DNA of 42,437 bases from Lachnospiraceae bacterium (GCA_017460845.1 JAFUAE010000120.1:1-42437), one strand, 5' to 3'; shown: positions 15,417 to 24,667, counted from the first letter of the stretch. Numbers and translations: made by a program. Notes: a model not told the origin generated them from the sequence alone.

Positions 15417-16501
15417 GGCTTCCCGATCCTTCCGCCGCTTCGGAGCATAACGCGGACATCATTCACCTCATCGTCATATTTTCTGAGCCTTGCGAGCAGT
15501 TCTATTTCTTCCTCCGTCCTGTCAAGGATCCCGGAAATGCCTCCGTTTTTCAATACGATACGCCTCGGACATGACAACGCCAGTACCGGATCATGCGTAG
15601 AAATCAGGACGATCCGCCCGCTGCCGCTCAGCAGATCGATCACGGCATGTTTATCGATCCCCGCGTTTTCCGGTTCATCGATCAGAACCACCGGTGCAGC
15701 TGAAATATAGACGAGATCCGCAATCATCAGTGCCCTGGACTGTCCGCCGGACAGCTGCGTGATCATCGTTTCCCCTGTAAATGCTTCCCCCGCCAGTTGA
15801 TTCGCACAGTCTATGACCTGCTCTGTCAGGACCCCTGAACCCTGAATCCCCCGGCATGCCGCATGCATCCGTATAAACGCCTCACAGCTCAGCTCCATCA
15901 CAAAATTCATGGACTGGGCAAGATATGCGCACATGCGGTTCTCAAGTTTGTCCCGCATGTTCTGATCCGGAAGTTTTCCGTTGATATAGATCTTTCTTTT
16001 ACTCGGCGTATCACCTGACGCCAGATATTCAATATCCTCCAGCAGTCTTGTTTTGCCGCTCCCGGTGGTGCCCGTCACACAGATCACATCCCCTTTTTTC
16101 AGGATCAGCTCTGCGCCTTCCGGATTACCTGATTTATCAGTGCCCTCCCTTACGGCAAGCTCTTTCAGATCCGGAGCCGCTTCCCCGTCCTGATCATTTC
16201 CTTTCCCGGAATGCGAAAGGCCTGCAGGCCCGGTCTGCCGGGTGCCTCCGGTTTCTTCTGCAGGGCAGAATCCCGGCTCTCCCGGAAGTCCATCCTCCCA
16301 AGCCGCCTCTTTTATCAGCTTTACAAGCGTCCGCCGGTCCAGTCCTTTATCTCTCAGCCACTTGTCCGGTACGGCGGTCAGCATTTCTGTCATTGTCATT
16401 TCCGGCACATACGGGATCTGATATGCTTCAAGCAAAGCGCGAAGCTCCGGATATTTCCATATGAAATGCTGCAGACGATCCCCGCTGTCCTTTTTTCTCA
16501 T
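15413..16501 (-). CDS. DUF1858-like domain fused to ABC-type ATPase
   Basis: A 362-residue cytoplasmic protein. The first 65 residues (FIWKYPELRALLEAYQIPYV, then a helical stretch) resemble the small DUF1858 domain. A polar linker follows. From about residue 125 there is an ABC nucleotide-binding domain with Walker A GTTGSGKT, signature LSGGQ, Walker B VVLIDEPE and H-loop STHDP. The start at 16501 overlaps the upstream stop (ATGA) and has GGAGG six bases before it. No membrane partner is next to it beyond the FecCD permease served by its own ATPase, so this may be a soluble ABC protein working with the nitrogenase-like enzyme or the downstream binding protein (inference). Confidence 0.68.
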   Translation of the reverse strand: MRKKDSGDRLQHFIWKYPELRALLEAYQIPYVPEMTMTEMLTAVPDKWLRDKGLDRRTLVKLIKEAAWEDGLPGEPGFCPAEETGGTRQTGPAGLSHSGKGNDQDGEAAPDLKELAVREGTDKSGNPEGAELILKKGDVICVTGTTGSGKTRLLEDIEYLASGDTPSKRKIYINGKLPDQNMRDKLENRMCAYLAQSMNFVMELSCEAFIRMHAACRGIQGSGVLTEQVIDCANQLAGEAFTGETMITQLSGGQSRALMIADLVYISAAPVVLIDEPENAGIDKHAVIDLLSGSGRIVLISTHDPVLALSCPRRIVLKNGGISGILDRTEEEIELLARLRKYDDEVNDVRVMLRSGGRIGKP

Positions 16502-17199
16502 CCGGTTCCTCCCCCTGCAGCCCATGCATATTTGATTCGTCCGGCCGCCGGCGCATCATCGATAACAGTCTGTCCTGCGCAGTAGCTGCATTCGGCGGAG
16601 GGCATTGTGAACCTCAGATATTTCCCTCTGATTTCTTCTGTTTCTCCCTGCTGCCGGATATATGCCGCGAGACGATAGGCGCCCTGCCCGGTCAGCCCGT
16701 TGATCAGACTGATCCGGGCCCGCGTGTTGGCGATCCTGACATTATGCAGGAAAACCTCGCGCTCTGCCGGTGAGACCAGATCTGCTTTGGTTATAATGAT
16801 ATGATCCGCATAGCGCAGCATCGGTCCTGTCTTTGCAGGCGCACTGATTCCGGCAAGGCAGTCGATCACACAGACTGCGGGAATATCCCGGATATGCGGG
16901 GCGCACCTGCCGCAGAGGCCGGCGCTTTCGGTAATCAGCACATCCAGTCTGTTTTCCAGGCCCCATTCAAACACCTGCGGCACGGAAACCGCAAAAAAAT
17001 GATCCGGGCAGACATTTCCCGAAATCATTTTGATATTGGTAATTCCTGCCGCCCGATACAAGCTGTCATCATCGCTGAAAATGCAGTCAAGCTTCATGAC
17101 GCCGGTCTTCAGGCCGGTTTCATTCAGAATGGCTGCAGTCTTTATAATTACTGATGTTTTGCCGCAGGCATGTGCGCCTGCGAAAGTAAGCATTTTCAT
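16498..17199 (-). CDS. CobW/HypB/UreG-like P-loop NTPase, putative metallochaperone
   Basis: A 233-residue P-loop protein. Walker A is GAHACGKTS at residues 8-16; DVLITESAGLCGRCAPHI near 85-102 combines a Walker B-like strand with a CGRC motif; ITKADL near 135 resembles the G4 nucleotide-specificity motif. A second cysteine pair, CSYC, lies near the C-terminus. This layout matches SIMIBI GTPases (HypB, UreG, CobW) that deliver nickel, cobalt or zinc, or load cofactors into enzymes. Its place in an operon with nitrogenase-like subunits and a metal/cofactor importer suggests that it helps mature or load the nitrogenase-like enzyme. Metal and partner are inferred. Confidence 0.72.
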   Translation of the reverse strand: MKMLTFAGAHACGKTSVIIKTAAILNETGLKTGVMKLDCIFSDDDSLYRAAGITNIKMISGNVCPDHFFAVSVPQVFEWGLENRLDVLITESAGLCGRCAPHIRDIPAVCVIDCLAGISAPAKTGPMLRYADHIIITKADLVSPAEREVFLHNVRIANTRARISLINGLTGQGAYRLAAYIRQQGETEEIRGKYLRFTMPSAECSYCAGQTVIDDAPAAGRIKYAWAAGGGTG

Positions 17200-17209
17200 T
17201 TGTCATCTC

Positions 17210-17998
17210 TCAGGCCAGGGCCACGGGGATCACGGAATAATAGCTTTTTCCGCGTATCGTTTCTTCCCGCATACTCACCTCGACGCCAAAGGTTTCTTCC
17301 ATATTGGACGGTGTCAGAATCTCGCTGACCGGCCCGAACAGATTGGTGCCGCTGCGCTTTAACAGCAGCGTATTTCCGGAAATGCTGATGGCATGCTCCG
17401 GATAATGTGTATTCAGGATCGCACTGATTTTTTCCTGCTTTGCAAGTCTTTCGATCAGCTCCAGCACGATCAGCTGGTTTCTGAAGTCCAGTCCGGTTTC
17501 CGGTTCATCCAGGATCAGCAGGCTCGGCGTAGAAGCAAGCGCCCGCGCGATGAGGACCAGCTGGAGTTCGCCTCCGCTGATCTCCGCACAGCTTTTTTTT
17601 CTTAAGTGACAGACGCCGGCCAGCTCCATGGCGTGCTCCGCCGCTTCCTTATCCTTTTTTCCGGGAACGCCGAACATGCCAAGCCAGGCACTTCTCCCGA
17701 GCAGTACCATTTCCTCACAGGACATCGGGAACACCATATTTTTGGCCTGCGGCACATAGGCGATCCTCTGCCAGAGCTCTTTCGCGCTCATCTCCTGCGC
17801 ATTTTTCCCGTCAATCATTGTTTTCCCGGTATTCCACCTGAGGAAGCCGAGCATGCATTTCAGCAGGGTCGTTTTTCCGACTCCGTTCGGTCCCAGGATC
17901 GACACCACGTTTCCGCTTTCAGCCCAAAAGCTGACATTCTGCAGGATCTTTCTCCCGCCCGGATAAGAAAAGCTGCCGTTATTTACTTCAAATCTCAT
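17210..17998 (-). CDS. ABC transporter ATP-binding protein (FepC/BtuD type)
   Basis: A 262-residue ATPase with Walker A GPNGVGKTT near residue 37, Q-loop YVPQ, signature ISGGELQ (LSGGQ-like), Walker B LLILDEPETGLD and the switch His in NTHYPEHA. The sequence is typical of importers for iron-siderophores, heme or cobalamin that pair with FecCD permeases. AGGAGG lies upstream of the ATG. The preceding gene is the matching permease 61 bases away and the binding lipoprotein precedes that, so the three form a complete importer embedded in the nitrogenase-like operon. Confidence 0.9.
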   Translation of the reverse strand: MRFEVNNGSFSYPGGRKILQNVSFWAESGNVVSILGPNGVGKTTLLKCMLGFLRWNTGKTMIDGKNAQEMSAKELWQRIAYVPQAKNMVFPMSCEEMVLLGRSAWLGMFGVPGKKDKEAAEHAMELAGVCHLRKKSCAEISGGELQLVLIARALASTPSLLILDEPETGLDFRNQLIVLELIERLAKQEKISAILNTHYPEHAISISGNTLLLKRSGTNLFGPVSEILTPSNMEETFGVEVSMREETIRGKSYYSVIPVALA

Positions 17999-18059
17999 AA
18001 GGTGAAACCTCCTGTCCGGTTTGTTTCATGTTGCCGGCTCTTCGCAAAGTGTAACATCT

Positions 18060-19094
18060 TTATACGCGGAAGCCTCCTGTCCGGCGCAAAAGGAGAATAA
18101 ATACCGGCGCCCCGATGACAGCCGTCAGGATCGATACCGGGATCTCCGCCGCAGTTGCGCAGCGCGCCGCCGTATCTGTAATCAGCATAAACAGTGCTCC
18201 GGATAGAATCGTAGACGGGACGACTCTGGCGTTATTGTTGCCAAAGGCCATTCGGGAAATATGAGGAATCAGAAGTCCCACCCATCCGATCAGCCCGCAG
18301 CTGGCCACAACAGAGGCAGTGATCGCAGTTGAAGTAAGGATCACCAGTCCCCTGATCAGATTCAGATTGATCCCCAGGGATCTCGCTTCATCCTCAGGGA
18401 GCGAAAGGGCGTTCAGCCTGTGCCGGAGCAAAAAAATCAGTGTGAGGCCGAACAGAATAAACGGCGCCCCCATTGTGAGTGAACGCTGTGTTACGCCCGA
18501 AAAGCTGCCCATCAGCCAAAATGTGATTACCGGCAGCACGTCCTGCGGATCCGCAACATATTTGATCAGTGATACCATCGCTGAAAACAGGGAGCTGACA
18601 ACCATTCCGGCGAGGATCACCATGATCATAGGTCTTTTCCCTGCGCTCCGGCCGCTTCCCGTTACCGCAAATACCAGCGCGACCGCAAGGATCCCGCACA
18701 AAAGAGCCGTCAGCTGTACGCCTGCCGCCGAAAAGCCGAGCAGGATCCCCAAAGCAGCGCCAAAGGAGGCGCCGTTGGCAACGCCCAGCGTATCGGGCGT
18801 TGCCAGCGGGTTTGAAAACAGACTCTGAAAGGCCGCACCTGCCGCGGCAAGTCCCGCTCCGGACAGCATGGACAGCAGCACTCTCGGAATACGTATCTTA
18901 TATAGTACCGTATACAGATTTTTATTCTGTCCCGCTGCCTCCGGTCCGTTTCCGGAGAGAACCGCAAATACGGTTCCCGGCCGGATCGAATACTGTCCCA
19001 TGCAGAGCGCAAGCAGTGCGCCTGCAAGAAGAATGACCGCCAGACTTAAGCAGACCGGTATGAATTTCTTTTCTCTGTTTCCTGAATTTTCCAT
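18060..19094 (-). CDS. FecCD/BtuC family ABC transporter permease
   Basis: A 344-residue permease with about nine to ten hydrophobic segments. FecCD hallmarks are RIPRVLLSMLSGAGLAAAGAAFQSLF with NPLATPDTLGVANGA after it, and LIGWVGLLIPHISRM near the C-terminus, the loop contacting the ATPase. These permeases import iron-siderophores, heme or cobalamin. I place the start at 19094, just after the stop of the binding-protein gene, because the 24 residues upstream are polar and overlap that gene; the AAAGGA there is unusually close to the ATG, so the start is not certain. Confidence 0.88.
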   Translation of the reverse strand: MENSGNREKKFIPVCLSLAVILLAGALLALCMGQYSIRPGTVFAVLSGNGPEAAGQNKNLYTVLYKIRIPRVLLSMLSGAGLAAAGAAFQSLFSNPLATPDTLGVANGASFGAALGILLGFSAAGVQLTALLCGILAVALVFAVTGSGRSAGKRPMIMVILAGMVVSSLFSAMVSLIKYVADPQDVLPVITFWLMGSFSGVTQRSLTMGAPFILFGLTLIFLLRHRLNALSLPEDEARSLGINLNLIRGLVILTSTAITASVVASCGLIGWVGLLIPHISRMAFGNNNARVVPSTILSGALFMLITDTAARCATAAEIPVSILTAVIGAPVFILLLRRTGGFRV

Positions 19095-19098
19095 TCCT

Positions 19099-20415
19099 TT
19101 ACTTGCGGCTGACCGTAATGTCGCCTGCTTCGCGGTTCGGATGATACATTCTCTCGATCTGGTCATCCGTCAGCTCAACATGATAGAGTTCCTGATAATA
19201 ATCCTTTACATCCTTCGCCACATCAAAGTCCGTAAAGAGCTCCGGATATGCCAGCTGGGCCATCCACTCGAGCGTCATCGGCGTATCTACGCCGGGCGTG
19301 TAAGTACGGTAGGAAGCCAGAGGCATCTTATAAACGCGCTTATTTTTCACTGCGGAAACTGTGCTCCAGTCATGATCGGCGATTGCGTTATTATAAAGAT
19401 CTTCAGGCTGCACAGGCGTGAAGTTGGTGATGATGATCATATCCGGATCCCATTCATACACCTGCTCCATCGTGATGACTGCATTGGAATTATCTGCCGC
19501 GACGGATTCAGCTGCATTTTTTGTGCCGGTCGCGTCACACCACCACTGCCCGAAGAAGCTTTTTCCGGAGGTGACCATGGTGTTTTCGTTATACTGGAAC
19601 AAAAACAGTACCTTTTCCCGCTCTTCATCCGGAATATCCTTTGTCCTCTCCTGGATGAGATCATATTTTTCCGTGCTGAAATCATGGATGCGCTGGCTGT
19701 CAAAATGATTGGACGGATAAATCTGACTCAGCAGTTCGATCCAGTGATCATAGGTCACAATGCAGTTATAGTCCCACTTTGTCGGAGACACGACGACTGT
19801 CGTCAGTCCGGCATTTTCCAGCTGAGCAAGCGTTTCCGGTGCCAGATTATTCACAAAAACAACGTCCGGATCGATCTCAAGCAGCGCTTCGATGTTGATA
19901 CTTTCTCCATTCATGATGTCCGTGTTGATATTGACAATGTCCGGATACAGCTCGGAAAGGATGCCCTCCTTTGCAGCTGCCATGCTGGCCGGCTGCATTG
20001 CCACAATGGTCTCCGGGGAATTCAGAAACACTGTCAATACAGAAGGAAGCGGAAGAATGCTCAGAATGACGACTCTCTGCGGGTCAGTTTTGACTGTTAC
20101 CTCACGGTCTGCGTGATCCGTAATTGTGACATACTCCGGAATCGCCGCATTCTCAGCTGCTGTGTCTGCTGCAGACTCCGCCGCGCTTGTGCTCTCTGAT
20201 GCAGCGGACTCCTGAGCTTCTGCCTCTGTCGGGGCTGCAGCCTCGGTTGCCGCCTCCGTTTCCGCTGGCGTCTCTGCCGGAGCTTCCGTTTCTGCTGCCT
20301 GGGATGTCTGCTGCTCTGCCGGTGCGGATGAGCCGCATCCCGCAAGCATCACTGCCAGCATCGATGCCGACAGGATCAGTGACAAACTTTTCTTTAAGAA
20401 ATTCATGTTTTTCAA
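19099..20415 (-). CDS. ABC transporter substrate-binding lipoprotein (FepB/BtuF-like)
   Basis: A lipoprotein of about 438 residues. A signal peptide ends in a lipobox (LAGCGSS), then comes a 90-residue Ala/Glu/Ser-rich linker, then a type 3 binding fold: ITDHADREVTVKTDPQRVVIL, IDPDVVFVNN, EWDPDMIIITN. This is the pattern of siderophore, heme or cobalamin binding proteins. TTG at 20415 follows GAGGAG by eight bases and is my preferred start; an ATG three codons later is the alternative. It lies between the nitrogenase-like subunits and the permease in the same direction. The ligand may be the substrate or the metal cofactor source of the nitrogenase-like enzyme (inference). Confidence 0.85.
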   Translation of the reverse strand: MKNMNFLKKSLSLILSASMLAVMLAGCGSSAPAEQQTSQAAETEAPAETPAETEAATEAAAPTEAEAQESAASESTSAAESAADTAAENAAIPEYVTITDHADREVTVKTDPQRVVILSILPLPSVLTVFLNSPETIVAMQPASMAAAKEGILSELYPDIVNINTDIMNGESINIEALLEIDPDVVFVNNLAPETLAQLENAGLTTVVVSPTKWDYNCIVTYDHWIELLSQIYPSNHFDSQRIHDFSTEKYDLIQERTKDIPDEEREKVLFLFQYNENTMVTSGKSFFGQWWCDATGTKNAAESVAADNSNAVITMEQVYEWDPDMIIITNFTPVQPEDLYNNAIADHDWSTVSAVKNKRVYKMPLASYRTYTPGVDTPMTLEWMAQLAYPELFTDFDVAKDVKDYYQELYHVELTDDQIERMYHPNREAGDITVSRK

Positions 20416-20465
20416 TTCATTCTCCTCTCTGTGATTGTTATGAATATTTTTGATATTGCTTCCCA

Positions 20466-21749
20466 TTACTGTTCCCGCACAGATTCTGCCGCTCGCTGTA
20501 AACGTGCGGGCAGCTCACTTCCGAGCCAGGAGGGATATTCCTCCCAGTGAAGCTTGCTGGAAACCGCCACATGCGGCAGCGGGATCAGCACCGGATCCCG
20601 GCCGCGGATTACCCGCGCAAGCTCCGGATCTCCGATCACCGCACCGAAAGTCCCGCTGTTCAGCTCCCGGACCAGATCTTCCTCAAGATTCAGATCCAGA
20701 TCCCCTTCCCTTTTCAGAGAAGGATCAAGTCCGACAAGGCTGCCGACCCGTACCACAAGCTCCGGCCGGTTCTGCTCAAGGAGTTTCCGAAGGCTGTTTG
20801 CAAATACCTGTTCGTGAATGATCAGGATCTCCTTTCTGCCTGCATTGACATTCCGGGCTTTTGCGTTTTCACAAACGGTATTTCTGTATGCTGCTGAAAA
20901 TGATTCCGCCCGTTTGTTCTCCGGCGGCTCCGCCATCCATTCCTCATAGGCCTGCCGAATATTACGGAATTCCTCCAGGAAAAACCGGCCATCCCCGGCC
21001 GGAACTCCGCAGAAATACGGGATCCCGAATTTTGCCTCCATATATTCCGCAAGCTTCAGCCCGCTCCTTGACATTACGAGATTCCAGTCCGCCAATGCCG
21101 CGCGCCGGATCCGGTCCAGCTTCAGTCCATATGCATAATTGGCAAGGATCTCCATGCCGTTTGCTTCCAGAAAGGCGCTTATCTCCTCAATGTTCCCCTG
21201 ATTTCCGAAATCGAGCGGGAGCATGCCCAGGAGATTGACTCTCAAAGCTTCTTTCCCGGCAGCTCCGGAAGACCTTTTTTCCTTCAGAAGCTCTGCAGAA
21301 TCCAGCCTGCAGAAACGTTTTGTCAAAGCAAGGAATACATCGGAGGCTCCTTTGTCGTAGTATCCCTGTCCGCTGGTTCCGAAACCGAAGGACGGGATCC
21401 CGGTTTCTTCCTCGATTTCTCTGGCCATGCCCTGCAGATCCGCGCCGATCAGGATCGGGACCGGACTTCCGAGCAGACAGATCACGCTGGGATTCAGTTC
21501 TTTGGCCGCCCTGACTGTCCTCCGGATATATTTTTCATCATTGCCGAGCACCGCATCCATACGGCGGAGTCCGGAGCAATAGACTGCCGTCCTGGATCCC
21601 AGCCATCTCGGTTCGTCATACCCCGTGTAATTTCCGGTGCAGCCGGAAGCATCGTGCATGACGGCAATTCCTCCAAGATCAAACAGTGCCGAAGCTGCGC
21701 CGGAATAATCCGGTGATATCGGAAACATGTGCACACATAATCTGCTCAT
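20466..21749 (-). CDS. Nitrogenase component 1-like protein, NifK/NifE-like
   Basis: A 427-residue member of the nitrogenase component 1 superfamily, which includes NifD/K, NifE/N, BchN/B, CfbD and related reductases. The N-terminus has HMFPISPDYSGAASALFDLGG, MHDASGCTGNYTGYDEPRW (Cys37) and YCSG (Cys58), placed where cysteines bridge an iron-sulfur cluster in the family. Later blocks (LGSPVPILIGADLQGMAREIEEETG, GTSGQGYYDKG) follow the Rossmann-like repeats. It is shorter than true NifK (about 520). It overlaps the upstream partner gene by ATGA, so the two subunits should be made together. No nifB, nifE/N set or nifV is in the window, so dinitrogen reduction is unlikely. Confidence 0.85.
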   Translation of the reverse strand: MSRLCVHMFPISPDYSGAASALFDLGGIAVMHDASGCTGNYTGYDEPRWLGSRTAVYCSGLRRMDAVLGNDEKYIRRTVRAAKELNPSVICLLGSPVPILIGADLQGMAREIEEETGIPSFGFGTSGQGYYDKGASDVFLALTKRFCRLDSAELLKEKRSSGAAGKEALRVNLLGMLPLDFGNQGNIEEISAFLEANGMEILANYAYGLKLDRIRRAALADWNLVMSRSGLKLAEYMEAKFGIPYFCGVPAGDGRFFLEEFRNIRQAYEEWMAEPPENKRAESFSAAYRNTVCENAKARNVNAGRKEILIIHEQVFANSLRKLLEQNRPELVVRVGSLVGLDPSLKREGDLDLNLEEDLVRELNSGTFGAVIGDPELARVIRGRDPVLIPLPHVAVSSKLHWEEYPSWLGSELPARLQRAAESVREQ

Positions 21750-23029
21750 ATGATCAACCCCGCTTTTACGATCATTTCCCGTACATTGGAGCCGCCTTCA
21801 AATGCGGTCTCCATCATGTCCATCAGCTGCAGGATCCCGTCATAGGCATAAAGTCCCGTGTCCTCCATCAGGTCAGACACCTTGTCCGAACCGGTCATAT
21901 AACCGCAGTCAAAGCCGATGCAAAGATATTTTTCGCCCTCATGCGGGAAGCGCACCTGGCTGAAATCCATCGGATTTTCAATCAGGATCTCCGGTGCGAT
22001 CCGCTGCAGCTCCCGGTAACTTTCTTTTTCAAAGGGAGCAATATTGTCCGAAGCGATCATCCCGACATGAAATCCGTGTTTTACAAGTATTTTGGCCAGA
22101 GTGTAAGGTCTCAGCACAGCCTGATAATCGACAGCAAGCGGATAATCCCCTATCCGTTCCCGCAGCTTTGCGATCCGGTTTTCGGCCTTTTGTCTCCAGA
22201 TTTCCGCCTCTCTGGTAAAATCCTCCCCCAAAGCCTGTGACAGCTTCCGGTAGAATTCCATGATCTCCTCCGGATCATAATTGACATAAGCTGCCAGCCA
22301 CGGAATGCCCAGTCTCTTTTCCATTTCCCGGGCTGCCCTGAGCGAGATCGGTGAAGTCACGATATTGAGCATGGACCGTGACATTTCCTGCATATCCGTA
22401 AAATGTTCATAATCCGAAATATGCCGCACTGCATAGCCATGATCCTTCAGGATCGTCCTCAGGTCGCTCTCTTCGCGGAAATTCACATTTGTCCCGATGA
22501 GATTGACCGCTTTGTCGCGTGTTTTATCCTTCGGTTCCATGAGGAGGCTGTACATCTGCGCATTGGTCGTGATTCCCGGCGGATTCGGTGTGTCGAGGGA
22601 AATCGGGTTCATGGTGCAGTGTCTGAAAAACATTCCCGGATGCCGCTGATGCAGGCTCTCCAGAACCGGCTCATGATCCGTTCCCATCAGATCGTCTATG
22701 CAGGCGGTAAAATACAGGATTGCCGGCGGCTCATATCCAAGGATTTCCAGCAGGCGGCCGACATTCTCCAGAATGATTTTCCCAAGATCTCCCCCGATTA
22801 TGTCTTCCTCATCCAGATAGAGATAATGCACTCTCTCTTTCAGTCCGAACAGGGCGCTGCCCAGCGAATTGTGCCTACCGCAGGCTGAGGGACATACAAA
22901 CAGCAGATGTACCTCCGGCAGCTGGGCTGCCATCCTGACAATACCCCAGCCTCCGTGGGATGCGGACACATAATCCAGCGTGTCCGGCTTATAGGCTTCA
23001 CATGAAAGCTCCGTACATCGAACCGCCAT
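21746..23029 (-). CDS. Nitrogenase component 1-like protein, NifD-like
   Basis: A 427-residue nitrogenase component 1 superfamily protein. Cysteines near the N-terminus lie in [10 protein letters not shown] (Cys46, Cys50), [13 protein letters not shown] (Cys110) and RHCTMNP (Cys138). The [10 protein letters not shown] block corresponds to the family's C-xxx-IGDD region that holds a cluster ligand. A second half with [20 protein letters not shown] follows. Like its partner it is shorter than NifD and lacks an obvious FeMo-cofactor ligand arrangement, as in reductases of tetrapyrroles or C-S bonds. AAGGAGGAGG before the ATG sets the start, which lies inside the 3' end of the NifH-like gene (32-base overlap). 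Confidence 0.85.
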   Translation of the reverse strand: MAVRCTELSCEAYKPDTLDYVSASHGGWGIVRMAAQLPEVHLLFVCPSACGRHNSLGSALFGLKERVHYLYLDEEDIIGGDLGKIILENVGRLLEILGYEPPAILYFTACIDDLMGTDHEPVLESLHQRHPGMFFRHCTMNPISLDTPNPPGITTNAQMYSLLMEPKDKTRDKAVNLIGTNVNFREESDLRTILKDHGYAVRHISDYEHFTDMQEMSRSMLNIVTSPISLRAAREMEKRLGIPWLAAYVNYDPEEIMEFYRKLSQALGEDFTREAEIWRQKAENRIAKLRERIGDYPLAVDYQAVLRPYTLAKILVKHGFHVGMIASDNIAPFEKESYRELQRIAPEILIENPMDFSQVRFPHEGEKYLCIGFDCGYMTGSDKVSDLMEDTGLYAYDGILQLMDMMETAFEGGSNVREMIVKAGLII

Positions 23030-23798
23030 CTTCCTCCTCCTTATCCTCCGAGCGTTTCAGAATTTCCTCAGCAAGTGACCGGTAACAGGCTGCCTGGGCG
23101 GATCCCGGGAGTGCCTCGATCACTGTCTTCCCAAGATTTTCAGCCTCCTGAACGGCCGGATCCCGCGGTATGACAGCCGTCAGATCCCCGCCCAGCTCCT
23201 CCAGCGCTTTATTCACCAGATCCAGCTCATCCGGTATGTTCCGCCGGTTCAGAATAAGCCCGGCAAAGGAAGCGTAGCCGCGTTTTCCGAAATGTCTTAC
23301 TGCGCTGATAATGTTGGATGCCGCATACAGAGACATCATTTCTCCGGAGCTGACCACGAATACCTCTCTGGCGTAGCCTCCGCGGATCGGCATGGCAAAT
23401 CCGCCGCAGACGACATCGCCAAGTACGTCGTACAGGATGATATCCGGCTTGCAGATCTCATATGCGCCGGTTTCCTCCAGTTTTTCAAAAGCTGTAATGA
23501 TCCCGCGTCCCGCACAGCCGATACCGGGGGTCGGTCCCCCGGCCTCCACGCACCAGACATTACCGTAGCCGCGATATAAAATGTCTTCAGCGATGACATT
23601 TTCCTCGCCCTTCTGCCGGATGGCATCCAGCACTGTCATAACAGATCTTCCACCGGTCAGATTCTTGGTCGAATCCGCCTTGGGATCACAGCCGATCTGC
23701 AGGACCCGGTACCCCAGATCCGATAATGCAGCCGACACATTCGATGCTGTCGTGGATTTGCCGATTCCGCCCTTCCCGTAAAAAGCTATTTTTCTCAT
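22998..23798 (-). CDS. NifH-like ATP-dependent reductase (nitrogenase iron protein family)
   Basis: A 266-residue NifH/BchL/CfbC-family protein. Walker A is GKGGIGKST (residues 8-16) with the NifH-type deviant lysine. The two cysteines that bridge the [4Fe-4S] cluster of the homodimer are clear: Cys95 in [11 protein letters not shown] and Cys131 in [25 protein letters not shown] is also conserved. It should deliver electrons, with ATP hydrolysis, to the two component-1-like proteins encoded next. It is the first gene of the operon; AGAGG precedes the ATG, and a promoter with operator palindromes lies upstream. Substrate specificity cannot be read from this subunit. Confidence 0.93.
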   Translation of the reverse strand: MRKIAFYGKGGIGKSTTASNVSAALSDLGYRVLQIGCDPKADSTKNLTGGRSVMTVLDAIRQKGEENVIAEDILYRGYGNVWCVEAGGPTPGIGCAGRGIITAFEKLEETGAYEICKPDIILYDVLGDVVCGGFAMPIRGGYAREVFVVSSGEMMSLYAASNIISAVRHFGKRGYASFAGLILNRRNIPDELDLVNKALEELGGDLTAVIPRDPAVQEAENLGKTVIEALPGSAQAACYRSLAEEILKRSEDKEEEDGGSMYGAFM

Positions 23799-23830
23799 CA
23801 GAACCTCTATGTATTCTATCTTGTTTTTTT

Positions 23831-23846
23831 GTTACCCTCAGCTAAC
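23831..23846. promoter_or_regulatory. Operator palindrome, downstream copy
   Basis: GTTACCCTCAGCTAAC on the + strand, arms GTTA/TAAC extended by GC on one side. It lies 32 bases upstream of the NifH-like start. It shares the pattern GTTA-N8-TAAC, with GCTAAC kept on one side, with 23910-23925 and 33952-33967. Confidence 0.55.
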
Positions 23847-23862
23847 ACTCGTTCTAAATAAT

Positions 23863-23894
23863 AGGCGTCCGCATTTATAAATATATGGGCGCCT
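23863..23894. other. Hairpin between the two operators
   Basis: AGGCGTCC and GGGCGCCT pair over 8 bp (one G-T pair) around a 16-base AT-rich centre. It lies in the leader of the nitrogenase-like operon between the two operator palindromes. Its role is unknown. Confidence 0.4.
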
Positions 23895-23909
23895 GATCAT
23901 TCAAAAGAT

Positions 23910-23925
23910 GTTATCCTCTGCTAAC
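23910..23925. promoter_or_regulatory. Operator palindrome at the operon start site
   Basis: GTTATCCTCTGCTAAC. It begins six bases downstream of the -10 box of the - strand promoter at 23932-23960, so it covers the likely transcript start. A repressor bound here would block the operon. The half-sites resemble DtxR-type metal-regulator half-sites, but no regulator gene is in the window. Confidence 0.6.
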
Positions 23926-23931
23926 ATCGGC

Positions 23932-23960
23932 ATTTTACATAAATCTTCTTCTGATGTCAA
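23932..23960 (-). promoter_or_regulatory. Promoter of the nitrogenase-like operon
   Basis: On the - strand a perfect TTGACA (23960-23955) and TAAAAT (23937-23932) are 17 bases apart, close to the housekeeping consensus. The transcript would start near 23925, inside the operator palindrome, and have a leader of about 125 bases. Confidence 0.7.
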
Positions 23961-24136
23961 TCGTCATTTTTTTGACTTTCTGTCTTGACATTAAAGTCCA
24001 ATAAATCCGGAAACCCGCCTGCAGACAGGCTTTCTCCTGATCTGTTTTTATCACGCGCCGTTAAAATTACTATTTTCTTTTCATAAATTTTGGTACAATG
24101 TCCAAAATAGATGTTTTCAGGAAAAAGGTCTGCAAT

Positions 24137-24667
24137 ATGAAAAAACTATTTTCCGAAGTTCCCCGCCTGAAGGGGGAACGACTCGAGCTTCGCGCGCTGG
24201 AAGAGCGCGATGCGGAGGCATTATACGAACTTGCTCATGATCCCGTGATCTACCGGTATCTTCCAACCTTCCTCTTTGAGCAGAAATACGATGACATTTA
24301 CAAGGTGATCCGTCTGCTTTATACGGAGTGCTTTCAGGAATCCATCATCCTCGGGATCTTCCGGGAGGACTGTTTCTGCGGACTGGCGGAAATGTATGGT
24401 TTTAAGGACCACATTCATAAAATCAGTGTCGGTTATCGTCTGCTGCCCCGCTGCTGGGGTCAGGGCATTGCCACGGATGCTCTCAGGCTGATGATCGATT
24501 ATCTTCTCAATGAAACCGATATTGAGATCATTACTGCCAGCACCATGATTGAGAATCAGGCCTCCGCAAAGGTTCTGACAAAGAACGGCTTCACGCTGGT
24601 CGTGCATGCCGTCGGGGAGGACTGGGGTTATCCGGAGCCGACGATCGCGGATAAATGGATCCTGTAA
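24137..24667 (+). CDS. GNAT family N-acetyltransferase (RimJ/RimL type)
   Basis: A 176-residue acetyltransferase. It opens with RLKGERLELRALEERDAEAL, the usual start of the RimJ/RimL subgroup, and carries the acetyl-CoA binding motif RCWGQGIATDAL followed by ASTMIENQASAKVLTKNGFT. Such enzymes acetylate N-terminal or side-chain amines of ribosomal or other proteins, or small molecules. The start at 24137 is chosen because the residues upstream lie outside the domain. The gene is single, divergent from the nitrogenase-like operon, and followed by a strong terminator. Confidence 0.85.
   Translation: MKKLFSEVPRLKGERLELRALEERDAEALYELAHDPVIYRYLPTFLFEQKYDDIYKVIRLLYTECFQESIILGIFREDCFCGLAEMYGFKDHIHKISVGYRLLPRCWGQGIATDALRLMIDYLLNETDIEIITASTMIENQASAKVLTKNGFTLVVHAVGEDWGYPEPTIADKWIL

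Noticed and set aside
20466..23798. True nitrogen-fixation genes nifHDK
   Set aside because: Component-1 proteins are about 100 residues short, and nifB, nifEN and nifV are absent; the importer context fits a nitrogenase-like reductase better.
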